Counted from the first letter of the stretch, positions 26,084 through 35,593 are shown. The stretch is 64,000 nt of DNA from Glaciimonas soli (GCF_009497155.1 NZ_WINI01000001.1:744001-808000), one strand, 5' to 3'. Notes: a model not told the origin generated them from the letters alone. Numbers and translations are program-made.

Positions 26084-26159
26084 ACTAGCGCTCTCCTCGC
26101 CCTTTTGTGGGAAGGGGAGTAAATCTACAGAGTCAAATTTGCAATCAACAGGACATAAA

Positions 26160-27074
26160 GTGGCAACTAGCTACGACTATTTTATCGGTGCTGACGGTGG
26201 CGGAACCAAAACCCATGTCCGCATTGAAGCTGCCGATGGCACGCCGATCGCTGAAGCAACCGCAGGTCCATCAGCACTAATGCATGGTCGCCAGGCAGCC
26301 TGGAACGCCATACTCGATGCGATACACGCTGCATTCCACGCAGCCAACATCACACCGCCGGCCAACGAACGGATGGCAATCGGCTGCGGTCTGTCCGGGG
26401 TCAACATCCCGCAATGGGCAGATGAATTTGCGCAGTTGAATCCGGGCTTCGGCAGTATCGCCGTCGCTTCTGACGCGATCACTACTTTGCTGGGCGCCCA
26501 TCAGGGTAAACCCGGCGCTATCGTCGCTATCGGCACTGGCAGTATCGGCGCGGTCCGGCAGGAAAATGGCGCACAACACTTGCTCGGAGGCTGGGGCTTT
26601 CCGTCCGGTGATGAGGCTAGCGGTGCCTGGCTCGGCTTACATGCGATCAATCATGTGCAACAAGTGTTTGATGGTCGTGCCTCCTCAGATAGTTTTGCTG
26701 AGGATGTCATGGTATTTTGCGGCGGCGATGGCAGTGACGAGAGTAATCGCAATAGCGTACTGGCATGGTTGGCTCGCGCCAATCAAAGCATGTACGCACA
26801 ACTGGCGCCATTTGTTGTGAAGCATGCCGAACACAGTAAAATTGCTGGCAGTATCATGGAAAAAGCCGGAGCAGAAATCGCAAAACTGGCATTCGCGCTG
26901 GACCCTTCTGCCCAATTACCTTTGGCGCTTTGTGGTGGTTTAGCAGTCCCGCTACGACAGTTTCTACCGCCGGCGCTACGACAACGTGCGCTATCCCCAT
27001 TGGCCGATTCTGCCACCGGGGGATTGATTTTGATACGTCAGCAGTTGCAACCATCCCCTACGGAGCATATTTGA
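26160..27074 (+). CDS. N-acetylglucosamine kinase, BadF/BadG/BcrA/BcrD ATPase family
   Basis: A 304-residue ASKHA-fold kinase. The phosphate-1 loop is FIGADGGGTKTHVRI near the N terminus; the phosphate-2/adenosine region shows AIVAIGTGSIG and GGWGFPSGDEASG, typical of eukaryote-like N-acetylglucosamine kinases. It would phosphorylate imported N-acetylglucosamine to the 6-phosphate, the substrate of the next enzyme. The start is taken as GTG at 26160 with an AGGA box six bases upstream; an in-frame TTG at 26139 lacks one. Its stop overlaps the nagA start (TGATG). Confidence 0.85.
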   Translation: MATSYDYFIGADGGGTKTHVRIEAADGTPIAEATAGPSALMHGRQAAWNAILDAIHAAFHAANITPPANERMAIGCGLSGVNIPQWADEFAQLNPGFGSIAVASDAITTLLGAHQGKPGAIVAIGTGSIGAVRQENGAQHLLGGWGFPSGDEASGAWLGLHAINHVQQVFDGRASSDSFAEDVMVFCGGDGSDESNRNSVLAWLARANQSMYAQLAPFVVKHAEHSKIAGSIMEKAGAEIAKLAFALDPSAQLPLALCGGLAVPLRQFLPPALRQRALSPLADSATGGLILIRQQLQPSPTEHI

Positions 27075-28204
27075 TGTCCTCCATTACACAAATTGAAGGC
27101 AATGTTCTGACCCCACAAGGCTGGGTGTCCGGAGCATTACATTTCAGCGATCTGATCACCGGGATGACTGGTACACCGCTGGAATTTGACCCGACCGATG
27201 ACGACCACACCGGCGATTATATTTTGCCCGGCTTTATCGACTTGCATGTACATGGCGGTGGCGGTCAAGATGTCATGAACGCCGGCGACGCGGTACACAC
27301 CATTGCGCATATGCACGCGCAACATGGCACCACCAGTATGTTGGCCACTACCATGACTGCGCCATTACCCGATCTGGAACTTGCTTTGGCGGCAATCGGC
27401 CGCGCCTGTCTGGCACGTCAGAGCGGATGTGCCCGGATACTCGGTACGCATCTGGAAGGGCCTTATATCAATCCAGGCAAGCTTGGTGCCCAACCTAATT
27501 TTGCGGTTGCCGCGACGTTGGAACAGGTCGATTGGTTACGCAGTTTTGCACCGCTAAAACTTATCACCATCGCGCCGGAAATGAGCGGCCACCTTGCTTT
27601 GGTCAAAACACTCAGCGACAACGGTATGCGGGTGCAAATTGGCCATACATTGGGCACCTATGAAGACGGCGTCGCTGCATTGGAAAATGGTGCCGCTGGT
27701 TTTACCCATTTGTTCAATGCAATGACCGCCATGCATCACCGCGAACCCGGCATGGTAGGCGCGGCTTTAGCCCACGCCGAATATGCGGAACTGATTCCAG
27801 ATTTGCTACACGTCCATCCCGGTGCCATCAAAGCAGCAATCCGCGCGATTCCACATCTATATTGCGTAACTGACTCCACTGCCGCATCCGGCATGCCCGA
27901 CGGTGAATATATGCTGGGCCGTCAGGTGGTACACAAATGTATGGGCGGCGTCCGTCTGGCCGATGGCACCTTGGCCGGCAGCACCTTGACCATGGATCAA
28001 GCCTTACGCAATCTGGTTTCGCTCGGCCTGTCGCTGGAAGAAGCATCGCTACGCACCTCGACCTACCCTGCCGACTATCTTGGCATTACCGAACGCGGGC
28101 GCCTAAAAACCGGCTGCTTCGCCGATATTCTGGTGTTTGATCGCCAGCTCAAACTCAAAGCTGTATATGTAGAAGGAGAACAGATTGACCTCAACAACGC
28201 CTGA
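27074..28204 (+). CDS. nagA: N-acetylglucosamine-6-phosphate deacetylase
   Basis: A 376-residue amidohydrolase that removes acetate from N-acetylglucosamine-6-phosphate. The metal and catalytic motifs are all present: GFIDLHVHGGGG, GTHLEGPYINP, IGHTLGT, GFTHLFNAM and VTDSTAASG (catalytic Asp). The ATG at 27074 overlaps the kinase stop; the frame is open further upstream but that part is out-of-frame kinase sequence. The end overlaps the next gene by 20 bases. Confidence 0.93.
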   Translation: MSSITQIEGNVLTPQGWVSGALHFSDLITGMTGTPLEFDPTDDDHTGDYILPGFIDLHVHGGGGQDVMNAGDAVHTIAHMHAQHGTTSMLATTMTAPLPDLELALAAIGRACLARQSGCARILGTHLEGPYINPGKLGAQPNFAVAATLEQVDWLRSFAPLKLITIAPEMSGHLALVKTLSDNGMRVQIGHTLGTYEDGVAALENGAAGFTHLFNAMTAMHHREPGMVGAALAHAEYAELIPDLLHVHPGAIKAAIRAIPHLYCVTDSTAASGMPDGEYMLGRQVVHKCMGGVRLADGTLAGSTLTMDQALRNLVSLGLSLEEASLRTSTYPADYLGITERGRLKTGCFADILVFDRQLKLKAVYVEGEQIDLNNA

Positions 28205-29234
28205 TTCAAAGTCAGACTCACTGATGCTGAAAGAAGCACAATCAGCAGGACAGCATGTCGCCGCACAATTAAAACAAGATCGCGATCGCTATGCCGAACT
28301 CGGCGCACGTCTGCGCGCTGCGCCGCCTGGCAGTATTTTGACTGTAGCGCGTGGCAGCTCCGATCATGCGGCCAATTATTGCGCCTATCTGATCATGGCG
28401 CGCTTGGGGCGCATCGTCGCCTCGCTGCCAATGTCTCTCGTCACCTTGAATAAAGCGCCACTGCTTGCGCGTGATGCATTAGCCATTGCGATTTCACAAT
28501 CCGGCCAAAGCCCGGATGTGATCGAACCTATCCGTTATTTCCGTGATGGTGGCGCCACCACTGTCGCACTGGTCAATGATGCCAGCTCTCCACTTGCCAC
28601 AAATGCAGAATGGGCGATGCCATTACACGCCGGTGCGGAACTGTCGGTCGCAGCGACCAAAAGTTTTATCGCTAGTCTGGTCGCCGGCGCACTGCTCACC
28701 GGCCATTGGCAAAATGATGCAGCATTTTTAGCTGCGTTAGATACATTGCCAGAAGCGTTAGATGTTGCCAGTCATAGCGATTGGTCGCCTGCGTTGGAGG
28801 TATTGACTCCAGCCACCAACATCATGGTGGTAGGACGCGGCATCAGCTTCCCGCTGGCACTGGAATCCGCACTGAAATTCAAAGAAACTTCAGCGATTCA
28901 GGCTGAAGCCTTCAGCGGCGCAGAAATCAAACACGGTCCGATGGCCTTGATTGATGAGGGTTATCCGTTACTGATGTTCGCTACCAGAGGTCCGACTCAA
29001 GCTGGTTTGTTGAAACTGGCAGAGGAAATGCGCGGACGCGGCGCCAAAGTATTACTCGCCGCACCAAGCGATGTTGCAGAGCGTGATCTGACTTTGCCAA
29101 TTGCAGCGACACCAGATCTGGACCCTATCGTTGCTATACTGGCGTTTTATGTGATGGCGGCGCAACTGTCAGTTGCCCGTGGCATGGACCCGGATCGTCC
29201 GCGTCACTTGAGTAAAGTAACAAAAACTAGTTAG
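28185..29234 (+). CDS. SIS-domain glucosamine-6-phosphate deaminase (NagB-II type)
   Basis: A 349-residue protein with two SIS domains, like the isomerase half of GlmS but lacking the glutaminase half: VARGSSDHAANY, AISQSGQSPDVIEPIR, SVAATKSF and EAFSGAEIKHGPMAL. In amino-sugar operons such proteins replace classic NagB, converting glucosamine-6-phosphate to fructose-6-phosphate and ammonia. The start is TTG at 28185, inside nagA, chosen because a perfect AAGGAG lies seven bases before it; the next in-frame ATG is 39 bases later without one. It completes the route kinase, deacetylase, deaminase. Confidence 0.88.
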   Translation: MTSTTPDSKSDSLMLKEAQSAGQHVAAQLKQDRDRYAELGARLRAAPPGSILTVARGSSDHAANYCAYLIMARLGRIVASLPMSLVTLNKAPLLARDALAIAISQSGQSPDVIEPIRYFRDGGATTVALVNDASSPLATNAEWAMPLHAGAELSVAATKSFIASLVAGALLTGHWQNDAAFLAALDTLPEALDVASHSDWSPALEVLTPATNIMVVGRGISFPLALESALKFKETSAIQAEAFSGAEIKHGPMALIDEGYPLLMFATRGPTQAGLLKLAEEMRGRGAKVLLAAPSDVAERDLTLPIAATPDLDPIVAILAFYVMAAQLSVARGMDPDRPRHLSKVTKTS

Positions 29235-29241
29235 GGAATGT

Positions 29242-29445
29242 GTGGAAAATAGACTCATAGCCATCGAAATCAAAGTCTCGCGTCAAGAGGATTTGCTCGA
29301 TGAACTCAACAAACTGGTTTATCTGCAGCAGAAAAAGATAGACCAGTTAGAAACCATGTGCGCAGCATTGGCCCGTCATATCAAAGGAATGGCTGACAAT
29401 GCCAATGCAGGTGGGTTGCCGCATGAGCGGCCACCGCATTATTGA
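29242..29445 (+). CDS. slyX: SlyX family protein
   Basis: A 67-residue, mostly coiled-coil protein of the SlyX family (heptad pattern from about residue 3 to 45, LLDELNKLVYLQQKKIDQLE). Function is unknown in all species. It starts at a GTG seven bases after the deaminase stop, with AGGGA in front, so it is read with the amino-sugar operon although there is no functional link. Confidence 0.82.
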   Translation: MENRLIAIEIKVSRQEDLLDELNKLVYLQQKKIDQLETMCAALARHIKGMADNANAGGLPHERPPHY

Positions 29446-29504
29446 AATTTACTAAATTTGTGATTTCCCGACAGCGCACTTCGATCTTTCTTGCACAATC
29501 CTTT

Positions 29505-30065
29505 ATGCAAACATCTTCATTAAAATCGCTTGTGTTCTGTCTTTTTGCAGCAATGACTGGGACGGCTATTTCAGTACCATTACAAACTGAGTCGAGCTTC
29601 AAATCAGCGGTAGAAAATAGCTCGGAGTATGCAATTTTCACTGTTATTGACGATAGAACTGGCCATTCGCGCACCGGTTGCGCTTGTACAAATTTTCTAA
29701 GAGGCGCATTTCATATCGAGTACGAAATTGGGTATACCTCTGAGGAAAGTAAGAAAGTCGTCACTCTGATACTGTCGCACACAGACCGTACTTACCATTT
29801 TACAAACCCAAAGGCAATCGCAAACATTCCGTTTTATTACTCTGAAAAGGATGTTGAAACAGCGCGATCTAGGCTAGAAGGGATGAGCAATCAGCAATTA
29901 CGCGAATTTGTATCTTCAAAGGGTGATCTCGAATCACTGCGGCAGACAGCATCAGGTTCAATGGAAAACCATAATGCGCGTCGCGACTCCACAATTTGCG
30001 CTCTCATTGAGCGTGGTTTTTCAGCTGGAACAGGTGACCGTACCGACCGAATCTGGATTAAATAA
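29505..30065 (+). CDS. Secreted protein of unknown function
   Basis: I do not recognise this protein. From the ATG at 29505 it is 186 residues with a signal-like N terminus (SLKSLVFCLFAAMTGTAIS). The frame opens at 29442, overlapping slyX by four bases, but that start would put 21 polar residues before the signal. The mature part holds two neighbouring cysteines (GCACTNF), a beta-rich middle (HIEYEIGY, VVTLILSH) and a charged C-terminal half with a possible helix (EKDVETARSRLEG). A palindrome-rich stretch (ATGGCATGCCAT, 30079-30090) follows it and may end the transcript. Confidence 0.5.
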   Translation: MQTSSLKSLVFCLFAAMTGTAISVPLQTESSFKSAVENSSEYAIFTVIDDRTGHSRTGCACTNFLRGAFHIEYEIGYTSEESKKVVTLILSHTDRTYHFTNPKAIANIPFYYSEKDVETARSRLEGMSNQQLREFVSSKGDLESLRQTASGSMENHNARRDSTICALIERGFSAGTGDRTDRIWIK

Positions 30066-30136
30066 GATGCTCAAAGACATGGCATGCCATGGCAGGCCGT
30101 GCCATATCATCTCACCATCCGTTTTCCATCAAAACA

Positions 30137-30340
30137 TCACCCCAACGCCGCTTTCGCCGCCTCTTCCGGCGTGACGCCGTCATAGAACTGATCAGTCAGT
30201 TCTTCAATATTTTCTTCAATAAAATCCTGCGCCTGAACCAAGGTTGCGCCGCCAGCCACTAAAAATGGCTCCATCTCGGTACACCATTGAATCAACGCCA
30301 GCGTTTCCGGGTCGAGATCATCTTCTTTTTTCTTTGCCAT
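30137..30340 (-). CDS. Small acidic protein of unknown function (67 aa)
   Basis: A 67-residue acidic, helical protein beginning MAKKKEDDLDPETLALIQW and ending GVTPEEAAKAALG. The ATG at 30340 has a GAAGGA box about eight bases upstream; the longer frame to 30391 lacks one. Not recognised as a named family; the composition suggests a compact helical bundle. It faces the secreted-protein gene and is divergent from the MFS gene at 30502. Confidence 0.6.
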   Translation of the reverse strand: MAKKKEDDLDPETLALIQWCTEMEPFLVAGGATLVQAQDFIEENIEELTDQFYDGVTPEEAAKAALG

Positions 30341-30501
30341 TGTGATTTCCTTCGCTTCTTGATAATTTATTTTCCAACATAAGGCCCACATTAACCTATA
30401 CTTTTAACGCTGATGCAATATTATTTACAGAGTTGAATGAGCACAAAATCCGACATCGCCTACTCTAGCACCTAATAATAAATCTCATAAAGAGGATGTA
30501 C

Positions 30502-31785
30502 ATGGCAGACAATACTCCATCCAAGGCTAACGCCACCTATACCAAAGTCACCTGGCGTTTGATGCCGCTGTTATTTCTCTGCTATGTCGCCTCCTATCTG
30601 GATCGCGTCAACGTTGGTTTCGCCAAACTGCAGATGCTTAATGATTTGCAGTTTAGCGAAACCATATATGGCCTTGGTGCCGGGATTTTCTTCATCGGCT
30701 ATTTTCTGTTCGAAATCCCCAGCAATATCATTTTGCACAAAGTCGGTGCGCGAATATGGATTGCGCGCATCATGATCACGTGGGGGATTATTTCTGCTGC
30801 GATGATTTTTGTGACGACGCCGACCACATTTTATATCATGCGGTTTTTGTTGGGTGCTGCGGAGGCGGGCTTTTTCCCGGGTGTGATTTTATATCTGACC
30901 TATTGGTTCCCATCCCATCGCCGTGGAAAGATCATTGCCATCTTCATGACCGGCGTCCCGATTGCAGGTGTCATCGGCGGCCCTTTATCTGGCTGGATTT
31001 TACATAGCATGTCTGGTGTGAACGGTTTAGCCGGCTGGAAGTGGATGTTTATTGTAGAAGCGATTCCATCCTTCATATTAGGCGCTGTCGTGATCTGGTA
31101 TTTACAAGACCGGATTCGTGATGCCAAGTGGTTATCTGAAGAAGAAAAGCAAATACTAGAAGCTGATATCAAAGCAGAAGACCATCAGAAACAAACGCAA
31201 TCGCTGGGCCAACTCTTCGTTAATCCAAAAGTCTGGTTGATGGCGGTTATTTATTTTTCCTTCGTCATGGGACTGTATGGCGTCGGCTTTTGGCTACCCA
31301 CTATTATCAAAACCACCGGCGTCACCGATCCGCTCAACATCGGCTTGCTCACCATGATTCCCTATGCCGTATCTGCCGTCGCCATGGTTTTGATAGGCCG
31401 CAGCGCCGATGCCCGACGCGAACGTCGCTGGCACGTGGCGATTCCCGCTTTTCTTGGCAGCGTCGGTCTGATTTTAAGCACGGTATATGACCACAACACC
31501 TTGCTGGCAATGAGTTCTTTGACGCTGGCGACCGCTGGCATCATGACGGTGTTGCCGCTGTTTTGGAGCTTGCCAACGGCCTTCCTCAGCGGCGCCGCCG
31601 CAGCCGCCGGGATCGCCTTGATTAACTCACTCGGCAATCTGGCGGGCTTCGTCAGTCCTTTCATCATCGGCTGGCTTAAAGATACGACGCACAGCACCGA
31701 TATCGGCATGTATGTATTGGCTGCGTCATTGATTGTCGGCGGCTTGCTAACACTGACAGTGTCAAAACAACTCGTCAATAAATGA
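30502..31785 (+). CDS. MFS transporter, anion:cation symporter family
   Basis: A 427-residue, twelve-helix transporter of the ACS family (tartrate, glucarate, phthalate or related organic acids). Signatures: SYLDRVNVGFAKLQM after helix 1, GYFLFEIPSNIIL in helix 2, GAAEAGFFPGVILYLTYWFP in helix 4-5. The ATG at 30502 is preferred, six bases after AGAGG, over the ATG at 30496. A periplasmic DsrE-like gene follows after 37 bases. The substrate cannot be named; no catabolic genes adjoin. Confidence 0.87.
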   Translation: MADNTPSKANATYTKVTWRLMPLLFLCYVASYLDRVNVGFAKLQMLNDLQFSETIYGLGAGIFFIGYFLFEIPSNIILHKVGARIWIARIMITWGIISAAMIFVTTPTTFYIMRFLLGAAEAGFFPGVILYLTYWFPSHRRGKIIAIFMTGVPIAGVIGGPLSGWILHSMSGVNGLAGWKWMFIVEAIPSFILGAVVIWYLQDRIRDAKWLSEEEKQILEADIKAEDHQKQTQSLGQLFVNPKVWLMAVIYFSFVMGLYGVGFWLPTIIKTTGVTDPLNIGLLTMIPYAVSAVAMVLIGRSADARRERRWHVAIPAFLGSVGLILSTVYDHNTLLAMSSLTLATAGIMTVLPLFWSLPTAFLSGAAAAAGIALINSLGNLAGFVSPFIIGWLKDTTHSTDIGMYVLAASLIVGGLLTLTVSKQLVNK

Positions 31786-31822
31786 TGACGCAACAAATAA
31801 TGAGACAACGAAGGAATATGTC

Positions 31823-32290
31823 ATGAACAATCTTTTCAAATCGCGCCGCACCCTCTTCCTCAGTTCGCTTGCCATAACTGGGCTTGCCGGATTTTTCGGT
31901 AAGAGCGCAAAGGCGCAAACACCTCAAGCGGCGAACGTTACTGCCAAAGGTATAAAAGCAGTTTTCGCCATCAGCGATGCCGATCCAAAAAAATGGTGGC
32001 TCACTTTAGGCAATGTGAAAAACGCGCAAAAAGAAATAGGAAACGACAATGCCACGCTGGAAATCGTGGTGTACGGCCCGGCGATTGAGATGCTGTTGGC
32101 AAAATCAGAAGTCGCCGATAAAGTCTCAACTACCGTGGCTTCAGGTGTGAAAATTGTCGCTTGTGAGAACAGCATGCACGGCGCGCATTTCAGTCATGAC
32201 GACATGATCAGCACCATAGCTTATGTCCCGTCCGGTGTGGTTGAGTTGATGAAGCGCCAAAATGAAGGGTATGCATATATACGTTCTTAA
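31823..32290 (+). CDS. Exported DsrE/DsrF-like protein
   Basis: A 155-residue protein with an N-terminal signal carrying a twin Arg (SRRTLFLSS, hydrophobic core about 12-24, end KAQ), so possibly Tat-exported. The body is a DsrE/DsrF/YchN-like domain (AVFAISDADPKKWWLTLGNVKNAQ, IVVYGPAIEML) with a single conserved Cys in VACENSM, the place of the sulfur-carrier Cys in DsrE proteins. Exported DsrE-like proteins are widespread but uncharacterised. Gene spacing (37 and 61 bases) suggests cotranscription with the MFS and DUF1304 genes. Confidence 0.75.
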   Translation: MNNLFKSRRTLFLSSLAITGLAGFFGKSAKAQTPQAANVTAKGIKAVFAISDADPKKWWLTLGNVKNAQKEIGNDNATLEIVVYGPAIEMLLAKSEVADKVSTTVASGVKIVACENSMHGAHFSHDDMISTIAYVPSGVVELMKRQNEGYAYIRS

Positions 32291-32351
32291 TAATTGCACA
32301 AAGTTTCAATCCTGGACGTATCACAAAAACACATTCTGAAAGAATTTCATC

Positions 32352-32705
32352 ATGACCATCCTTGCCAACAGTTTGATCGCCATCGTCGCTTTGTTACATG
32401 CGTATTTTCTGGTGTTAGAAATGTTCTTATGGGATAAGCCTTACGGCTTAAAAACCTTCCGACTCACGCAAGAATTTGCCACTGCATCAAAATCATTGGC
32501 GGCGAATCAAGGTTTGTATAACGGTTTTCTGGCGGCTGGCCTGGTGTGGGGTTTGTCGCTTGGTTCTGCCGGCACAGCGATTAAAATATTCTTCCTGATC
32601 TGCGTCATCGTTGCCGGGGTGTTTGGCGCAGCTACAGTCAATCGAAAAATTTTGTTTATTCAAGCACTACCTGCGGCTATCGCTTTGGGGCTTCTGATTC
32701 TGTAA
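32352..32705 (+). CDS. DUF1304 membrane protein
   Basis: A 117-residue integral membrane protein with four predicted helices, of the DUF1304 family (LHAYFLVLEMFLWDKPYG near the N terminus, NQGLYNGFLAAGL in the middle). The function is unknown. Sixty-one bases separate it from the DsrE-like gene. The following 267 bases up to metN are AT-rich (an AT-only run near 32880-32915) and probably hold the metN promoter; no riboswitch structure could be recognised there. Confidence 0.85.
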   Translation: MTILANSLIAIVALLHAYFLVLEMFLWDKPYGLKTFRLTQEFATASKSLAANQGLYNGFLAAGLVWGLSLGSAGTAIKIFFLICVIVAGVFGAATVNRKILFIQALPAAIALGLLIL

Positions 32706-32972
32706 TGAAGAATTGCTCAAAATTGCATGCGGCAGATTGAAAAGCTTGGCTATTGGCCGGCAAGATTTTTGGTCAGTTCACTCAGGAGTGCTTGCATCGT
32801 GTCATTGTCATGCCGTAAATAGCATTTTTTGCGCGTTCTTCGCTAACACTACTGACAAGTGAAAATATAGCTTAATAGCATATTTGATATATACAAATAA
32901 TAATATATAACTTTGGCGCATATAGGAGCACTGATAAGATTGCAAGCCTGACTGAATTTGTGAAGCAAACTT

Positions 32973-34019
32973 GTGATCCGCATCGAACACCTGCATAAAA
33001 CCTATCCGCTGGAACGCAAAGCCAAAACCAACGACACTCCTGTCGCCGCGTTATCCGATATCAACCTGCACATCAAGAAGGGTGAAATTTTCGGCATCAT
33101 CGGCCGCTCCGGCGCAGGTAAAAGTACGCTGATCCGCACCCTCAATATGCTGGAGCGTCCATCCAGCGGCCAAGTGCTGATCGAGGGTGAAGACATTACC
33201 GCGCTTGATAACAGCGGCCTGCACCGGCTGCGCCAGCGCATCGGCATGATTTTTCAGCATTTCAATCTGCTCAGCGCCAAAACCGTCGCCGCCAACATCG
33301 ACTGGCCGCTAAAAATTACCGGCAAATATACGCAGCAAGAACGTGCCGCCCGGGTAACCGAATTGCTCAATTTAGTCGGTCTGAGCGAACAGCGCGACAA
33401 GTATCCGGCGCAATTGTCCGGCGGCCAGAAACAGCGTGTCGGCATCGCCCGCGCATTGGCCAACACGCCGCACCTGCTGCTGTGCGACGAAGCGACCTCT
33501 GCACTTGATCCAGAAACCACGCAAGCGATCCTGCGCCTGCTGCTCGATATCAATCGCAAGTTGGGTCTGACTATCGTATTGATTACGCATGAGATGCAAG
33601 TTATCCGCAACATCTGTGACCGCGTTGCGGTGATAGAAGCTGGACATATCGTCGAAACCGGCGACGTGGCCGAAGTGTTCCTTCATCCGCAGCATGCCGT
33701 AACGCGCAGCATGGTCGCCGAAAGCACACCATTCTCGGCCGAAACGTCATTGCTGCCGTCGACTGTGCCAGGCGCCAGCCAGTTGCGCGGGCTGCTGGTG
33801 CGTCTGACCTATGTCGGCGATATCACCTACCAGCCTATCCTGAGCAGTATCGCCGCTGCCACGCCGGCCTTGATCACTATTCTGCAGGGCACCATCGCCC
33901 GCATCAAGGATACTCCTTACGGCCAGCTGCTGGTGGAAATCCACGGCGAAACTGCCGACGTCGCGCAAGTATTCACCACGCTGGACCAGCACAACATTCG
34001 CCATGAGGTACTCGCATAA
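32973..34019 (+). CDS. metN: Methionine ABC importer ATPase
   Basis: A 348-residue ATPase with Walker A G44-RSGAGKS-T52, signature LSGGQKQRVGIARAL, Walker B LLLCDEATSALD and a C-terminal NIL regulatory domain (about 265-345) that binds methionine and inhibits transport. The start is GTG at 32973. The frame ends in TAATGG, so metI begins on the last base of the stop. Codon use and GC are higher than in the genes just upstream: one 60-base line (33481-33540) has 36 G or C. Confidence 0.93.
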   Translation: MIRIEHLHKTYPLERKAKTNDTPVAALSDINLHIKKGEIFGIIGRSGAGKSTLIRTLNMLERPSSGQVLIEGEDITALDNSGLHRLRQRIGMIFQHFNLLSAKTVAANIDWPLKITGKYTQQERAARVTELLNLVGLSEQRDKYPAQLSGGQKQRVGIARALANTPHLLLCDEATSALDPETTQAILRLLLDINRKLGLTIVLITHEMQVIRNICDRVAVIEAGHIVETGDVAEVFLHPQHAVTRSMVAESTPFSAETSLLPSTVPGASQLRGLLVRLTYVGDITYQPILSSIAAATPALITILQGTIARIKDTPYGQLLVEIHGETADVAQVFTTLDQHNIRHEVLA

Positions 34020-34678
34020 TGGATTTCTCTCTGATCGACTGGTCCGATATCTGGCAAGCCACCTGGGAAACCTTGGCCATGACTGGCTTTTCCCTGCTAT
34101 TTACAATACTGCTCGGGCTACCACTCGGCATCCTGCTATTCATCACAGGCAAACGCCAACTGCTAGAACAGCGCGGCATCTACCGCGTGCTGTCACTGAT
34201 CGTCAATGTATTGCGCTCGGTGCCATTCCTGATTCTGTTGATCGTGATGATCCCGATCACGGTACTGCTGGTCGGTACATCGCTCGGTGTGCTGGGCGCG
34301 ATTCCGCCGCTAGTGCTGGGCACCGCGCCGTTCTTTGCGCGACTGGTGGAAAACGTCTTGCGTGAAATCGACCGTGGCGTGGTGGAAGCCTGCCAGGCCA
34401 TGGGTGCCAACAAGCGCCAGATCATCTTCGGTGCCCTGCTACCGGAAGCCCTGCCCGGACTGATCGCAGCTACCACCGTCACCGCGATTGCCTTGATGTC
34501 CTACGCCGCCATGTCGGGTGTGATCGGTGGCGGCGGCCTCGGCGACCTGGCGATCCGTTTCGGCTACCAGCGCTTCCAGACTGAAGTCATGATAACCACC
34601 GTCGCCGTACTGGTGGTGCTGGTGCAAGTATTGCAATTTTCCGGCGATCGTCTGGTGCAGCATTTCACGCGTAAATGA
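34019..34678 (+). CDS. metI: Methionine ABC importer permease
   Basis: A 219-residue permease with about five transmembrane helices and a clear EAA loop (VVEACQAMGANKRQIIFGALLP), of the MetI type. It works with MetN and the binding protein MetQ to import methionine. It overlaps metN by one base and is followed after 62 bases by metQ. Confidence 0.93.
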   Translation: MDFSLIDWSDIWQATWETLAMTGFSLLFTILLGLPLGILLFITGKRQLLEQRGIYRVLSLIVNVLRSVPFLILLIVMIPITVLLVGTSLGVLGAIPPLVLGTAPFFARLVENVLREIDRGVVEACQAMGANKRQIIFGALLPEALPGLIAATTVTAIALMSYAAMSGVIGGGGLGDLAIRFGYQRFQTEVMITTVAVLVVLVQVLQFSGDRLVQHFTRK

Positions 34679-34740
34679 TTTTTGCAGCTTAGTTCGCAAG
34701 TTAAGTAACGTTGTTTTTAAAATCCAAAAAGGGAGTATCT

Positions 34741-35550
34741 ATGTCACGTAAATTTTCATTCTCGCTCGGCCTGGCCGCAGCAGTGTTCTCGACCTTCAGC
34801 CTGATCGCGGCAGCGCCGGCGCAAGCCGCCGACAAACTGGTGATCGCCGCGACTCCGGTGCCGCAGGCGGAAATCCTCGAATTCGTCAAGCCGATCCTGG
34901 CCAAGGAAGGTGTCGATCTGGAAGTCAAGGTATTCACCGATTACGTCCAGCCGGCGGTGCAGACTAACGAAAAGCGGGTAGACGGCAATTTCTTCCTGCA
35001 CTTGCCGTACCTGAACGAATTTAAGAAAAATCACAAGAACGACCTGGAAGTAGTGATCACGAAGGTCCATGTCGAACCGTTCGCTGGCTATTCAAGCAAG
35101 TACAAGAAACTGGCTGATTTGCCGGACGGTGCTACGGTCGCCATCCCGAATGATCCGTCCAACTCTGGCCGCGCCTTGCTGCTGCTGTCGCGTCAGGGGT
35201 TGTTGAAACTGAAGGATCCAGGCAATATCTCTGCGACTCAGAAAGACATCATCGAAAATCCCAAGCACCTGAAGTTCAAAGAGCTGGAAGCCGCCACCCT
35301 TCCGCGTGTGCTGAATCAGGTCGATCTGGCGTTGATCAACACCAACTATGCGATTGAAGCCAAGCTCAATCCGGTCAAGGATTCGCTGTTCATCGAAGAT
35401 GCTAATTCACCTTACGCCAACCTGTTAGTGGCCCGCGCCGACAACAAGGATAGCCCGGCCGTGAAGAAGCTGGCAGCCGCGCTAAATTCACCGGAAGTGA
35501 AGAAATTCATCGAAGAAAAATATAAAGGCGCAGTGGTTCCGGCATTCTGA
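34741..35550 (+). CDS. metQ: Methionine-binding periplasmic protein
   Basis: A 269-residue NlpA/MetQ family binding protein: signal peptide ending PAQAA, then KLVIAATPVPQAEILEFV, NGN-like ligand residues (VDGNFFLHLPYL, PNDPSNSGRAL, LINTNYAI). Unlike enterobacterial MetQ no lipobox Cys is seen, so the protein should be free in the periplasm. GGGAG lies a few bases before the ATG. A strong intrinsic terminator follows at 35594. Confidence 0.93.
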   Translation: MSRKFSFSLGLAAAVFSTFSLIAAAPAQAADKLVIAATPVPQAEILEFVKPILAKEGVDLEVKVFTDYVQPAVQTNEKRVDGNFFLHLPYLNEFKKNHKNDLEVVITKVHVEPFAGYSSKYKKLADLPDGATVAIPNDPSNSGRALLLLSRQGLLKLKDPGNISATQKDIIENPKHLKFKELEAATLPRVLNQVDLALINTNYAIEAKLNPVKDSLFIEDANSPYANLLVARADNKDSPAVKKLAAALNSPEVKKFIEEKYKGAVVPAF

Positions 35551-35593
35551 TCGCACTCATATCGTATCGACAACTAGCAGGCAGCAATAACAA

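Noticed and set aside
32706-32972. Possible SAM or other riboswitch before metN
   Set aside because: Looked for a stem-loop set with an expression platform; only AT-rich promoter-like DNA was seen.
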